From the NCBI GenBank assembly GCA_012511995.1, contig JAAZFA010000244.1, positions 1-16,350 on the forward strand: a DNA stretch of 16,350 bases, given 5' to 3'. The notes beneath the pieces are model-generated. The model ran no database searches, was not told where the DNA came from, and saw only the letters and a list, made by a program, of their open reading frames with translations. Shown here one piece after another: positions 15,370 through 16,350 of the stretch; within the stretch, counting starts at the first letter, position 1, and each line of letters begins with the position of its first letter. The stretch comes from Thermoproteota archaeon. Lineage in GTDB: Archaea > Thermoproteota > Bathyarchaeia > Bathyarchaeales > Bathycorpusculaceae. The position numbers and the translations under genes are program-made.

Positions 15370-16212
15370 CTATTTTTGCTGCATTAACCGTATTATCTCT
15401 CTTCTAGCTTCACTAATCGTTAAGGGCAACTCATCAGATATCGGCAGTTTATCCGCAGTCTTTAGTACCTCAAACAAGTGAGTTATCCTTGGCGAGCGCA
15501 AATTGACTTGGCGAATTAAGTTACCATTGGTCAAGGATTCTTTAGGGGTTCCCTTTGAGACAAGTTTGCCTTTATTCAGGATATACATTTCAGTGGCAAA
15601 AAGTGGAACCATATCTACATCATGAGTAGCTAAAAACAAGGTTATATTCTTCTCTTTGTTGAGCTGCAATAGTAAATGAAGGATTTCACTTGTTGCTCGA
15701 GGATCAAGATTAGAGGTAGGTTCATCCATGATTATAATTTCAGGCTGCATTGCGAGCACACCAGCAAGGGCTACACGTTTCTTTTGACCTAAACTCAGAA
15801 AGTGAGGAGGTTTCTCTGAAAACTCGGACATCCCCACGGTTTCCAAAGCTTCATCAACTATTTTTTTAACCTCTTCAGGAGTTAACCCAAGGTTTAAAGG
15901 TCCAAACGCTACATCCTGCTTAACTGAAGGCGCAAAAAGCTGGTCGTTTGGGTCTTGAAATACAAAACCGACCCGCCGTCTTAGTTCTAAAAGTGCCTTA
16001 CTGTTATATTCCAAGGGTTTATCTTCAAAAAAAATTTGACCTAAGGTAGGTTTCAAAATTCCATTGAAGTGGTTTAATAAAGTCGTTTTTCCCGAGCCAT
16101 TGGTACCTAGTAAGGCTATTCGTTCTCCATGATCGAAACTTAGTGAAATACCCCCTAAGGCTATCGTTCCATCTGAATACTGGTGAACTAAATTTTCTAC
16201 TCTAAACAACAT
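15370..16212 (-). CDS. cbiO: Cobalt ECF transporter ATPase
   Basis: CbiO is the ATP-hydrolysing subunit that powers cobalt import with CbiQ and a CbiM-type substrate subunit. The 280-residue protein has every ABC motif: Walker A LLGTNGSGKTTLL (K42), Q-loop VFQDPNDQLFAPSV near residue 85, signature LSLGQKKRVALAG near 143, Walker B IIIMDEPTSNLD near 160, and switch histidine in LFLATHDVDMV. The FQDPNDQLF form of the Q-loop is typical of ECF ATPases. ATG at 16212 has GGAG ten bases upstream and lies two bases after the cbiQ stop. It converges on cbiH with a 12-base gap. It might instead serve nickel, but the adjoining corrin operon favours cobalt. Confidence 0.9.
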   Translation of the reverse strand: MLFRVENLVHQYSDGTIALGGISLSFDHGERIALLGTNGSGKTTLLNHFNGILKPTLGQIFFEDKPLEYNSKALLELRRRVGFVFQDPNDQLFAPSVKQDVAFGPLNLGLTPEEVKKIVDEALETVGMSEFSEKPPHFLSLGQKKRVALAGVLAMQPEIIIMDEPTSNLDPRATSEILHLLLQLNKEKNITLFLATHDVDMVPLFATEMYILNKGKLVSKGTPKESLTNGNLIRQVNLRSPRITHLFEVLKTADKLPISDELPLTISEARREIIRLMQQK

Positions 16213-16214
16213 AT

Positions 16215-16350
16215 CTATATTACTCCAATGTTAGTCGTTAAAAAGATTGTAATAATCAAACAAACTTCAAACAAAGCTATGGCAACAAGCATTGCTTTAC
16301 GGGGTTTAGGAAGATCATCAAGAACACGTATATTTCCATCATAACCTCTC
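16215..16350 (-). CDS. cbiQ: Cobalt ECF transporter transmembrane subunit, C-terminal 44 residues
   Basis: The frame enters from the right edge and ends in TAG two bases before cbiO. It begins RGYDGNIRVLDDLPKPRK, which matches the conserved Ala-Arg-Gly coupling region of CbiQ/EcfT proteins with the Ala cut off by the edge. A single hydrophobic membrane segment of about 20 residues follows (AMLVAIALFEVCLIITIFL), and the chain ends at IGVI. Position directly before cbiO is the usual operon order. CbiQ couples ATP hydrolysis by CbiO to substrate movement in the membrane. The N-terminal four fifths and the substrate-specific subunit lie outside the window. Confidence 0.75.
   Translation of the reverse strand, partial: RGYDGNIRVLDDLPKPRKAMLVAIALFEVCLIITIFLTTNIGVI

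Noticed and set aside
15353..15377. Hairpin terminator between the convergent cbiH and cbiO genes
   Set aside because: The short GGT/ACC matches do not form a convincing stem, and only a T5 run at 15373-15377 on the + strand hints at a transcript end; too weak to annotate.

Overview
The window is a compact tetrapyrrole and corrinoid locus, almost certainly archaeal. The evidence is a TATA-like box placed for a leaderless hemA transcript, T-rich transcript ends instead of hairpins, frequent TTG and GTG starts, a short archaeal-type cobaltochelatase, and the complete set of early-cobalt (anaerobic) corrin ring enzymes. Moderate GC and overall protein character would fit a Thermoproteota or Bathyarchaeia-like lineage. 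That placement is a guess; the sequence alone does not settle it.

Layout. Positions 1-167 are a strange stretch with no cytosine on the + strand, followed by the T-rich 3' end of the leftward operon. The leftward operon (7197 down to 237) runs: amidotransferase/ATPase of the CbiA/CbiP superfamily, precorrin-2 dehydrogenase (sirC), hemB, hemL (cut by an in-frame TAA), hemC, uroporphyrinogen-III C-methyltransferase, hemD. From a roughly 60-base divergent promoter the rightward operon (7261 to 15357) runs: hemA, a cbiX-cbiC fusion, cbiD, cbiE, cbiT, cbiL, cbiF, cbiG, cbiH. A convergent pair at the right edge encodes the cobalt ECF importer: the 3' end of cbiQ, then cbiO. Genes within each operon overlap or lie a few bases apart. 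No intergenic stretch exceeds 300 bases.

How it works together. HemA, HemL, HemB, HemC and HemD turn glutamyl-tRNA into uroporphyrinogen III. The C-methyltransferase and SirC make precorrin-2 and sirohydrochlorin. CbiX inserts cobalt that CbiQ/CbiO help import. CbiL, H, F, G, D, T, E and C build the corrin ring up to cobyrinate, and the CbiA/CbiP-like protein amidates side chains. The one ring enzyme not seen is the precorrin-6A reductase (CbiJ/CobK). No heme-specific genes (hemE, ahb) occur here, so the locus looks devoted to corrinoid.

Main oddities: an in-frame TAA inside otherwise intact hemL; a CbiA/CbiP-like protein whose glutaminase domain comes before its ATPase domain, the reverse of the usual order; a cbiG/cbiH junction with no usable start codon at the expected place; a cytosine-free G/T-rich left edge; and a very short divergent promoter with a near-symmetric TATA element.
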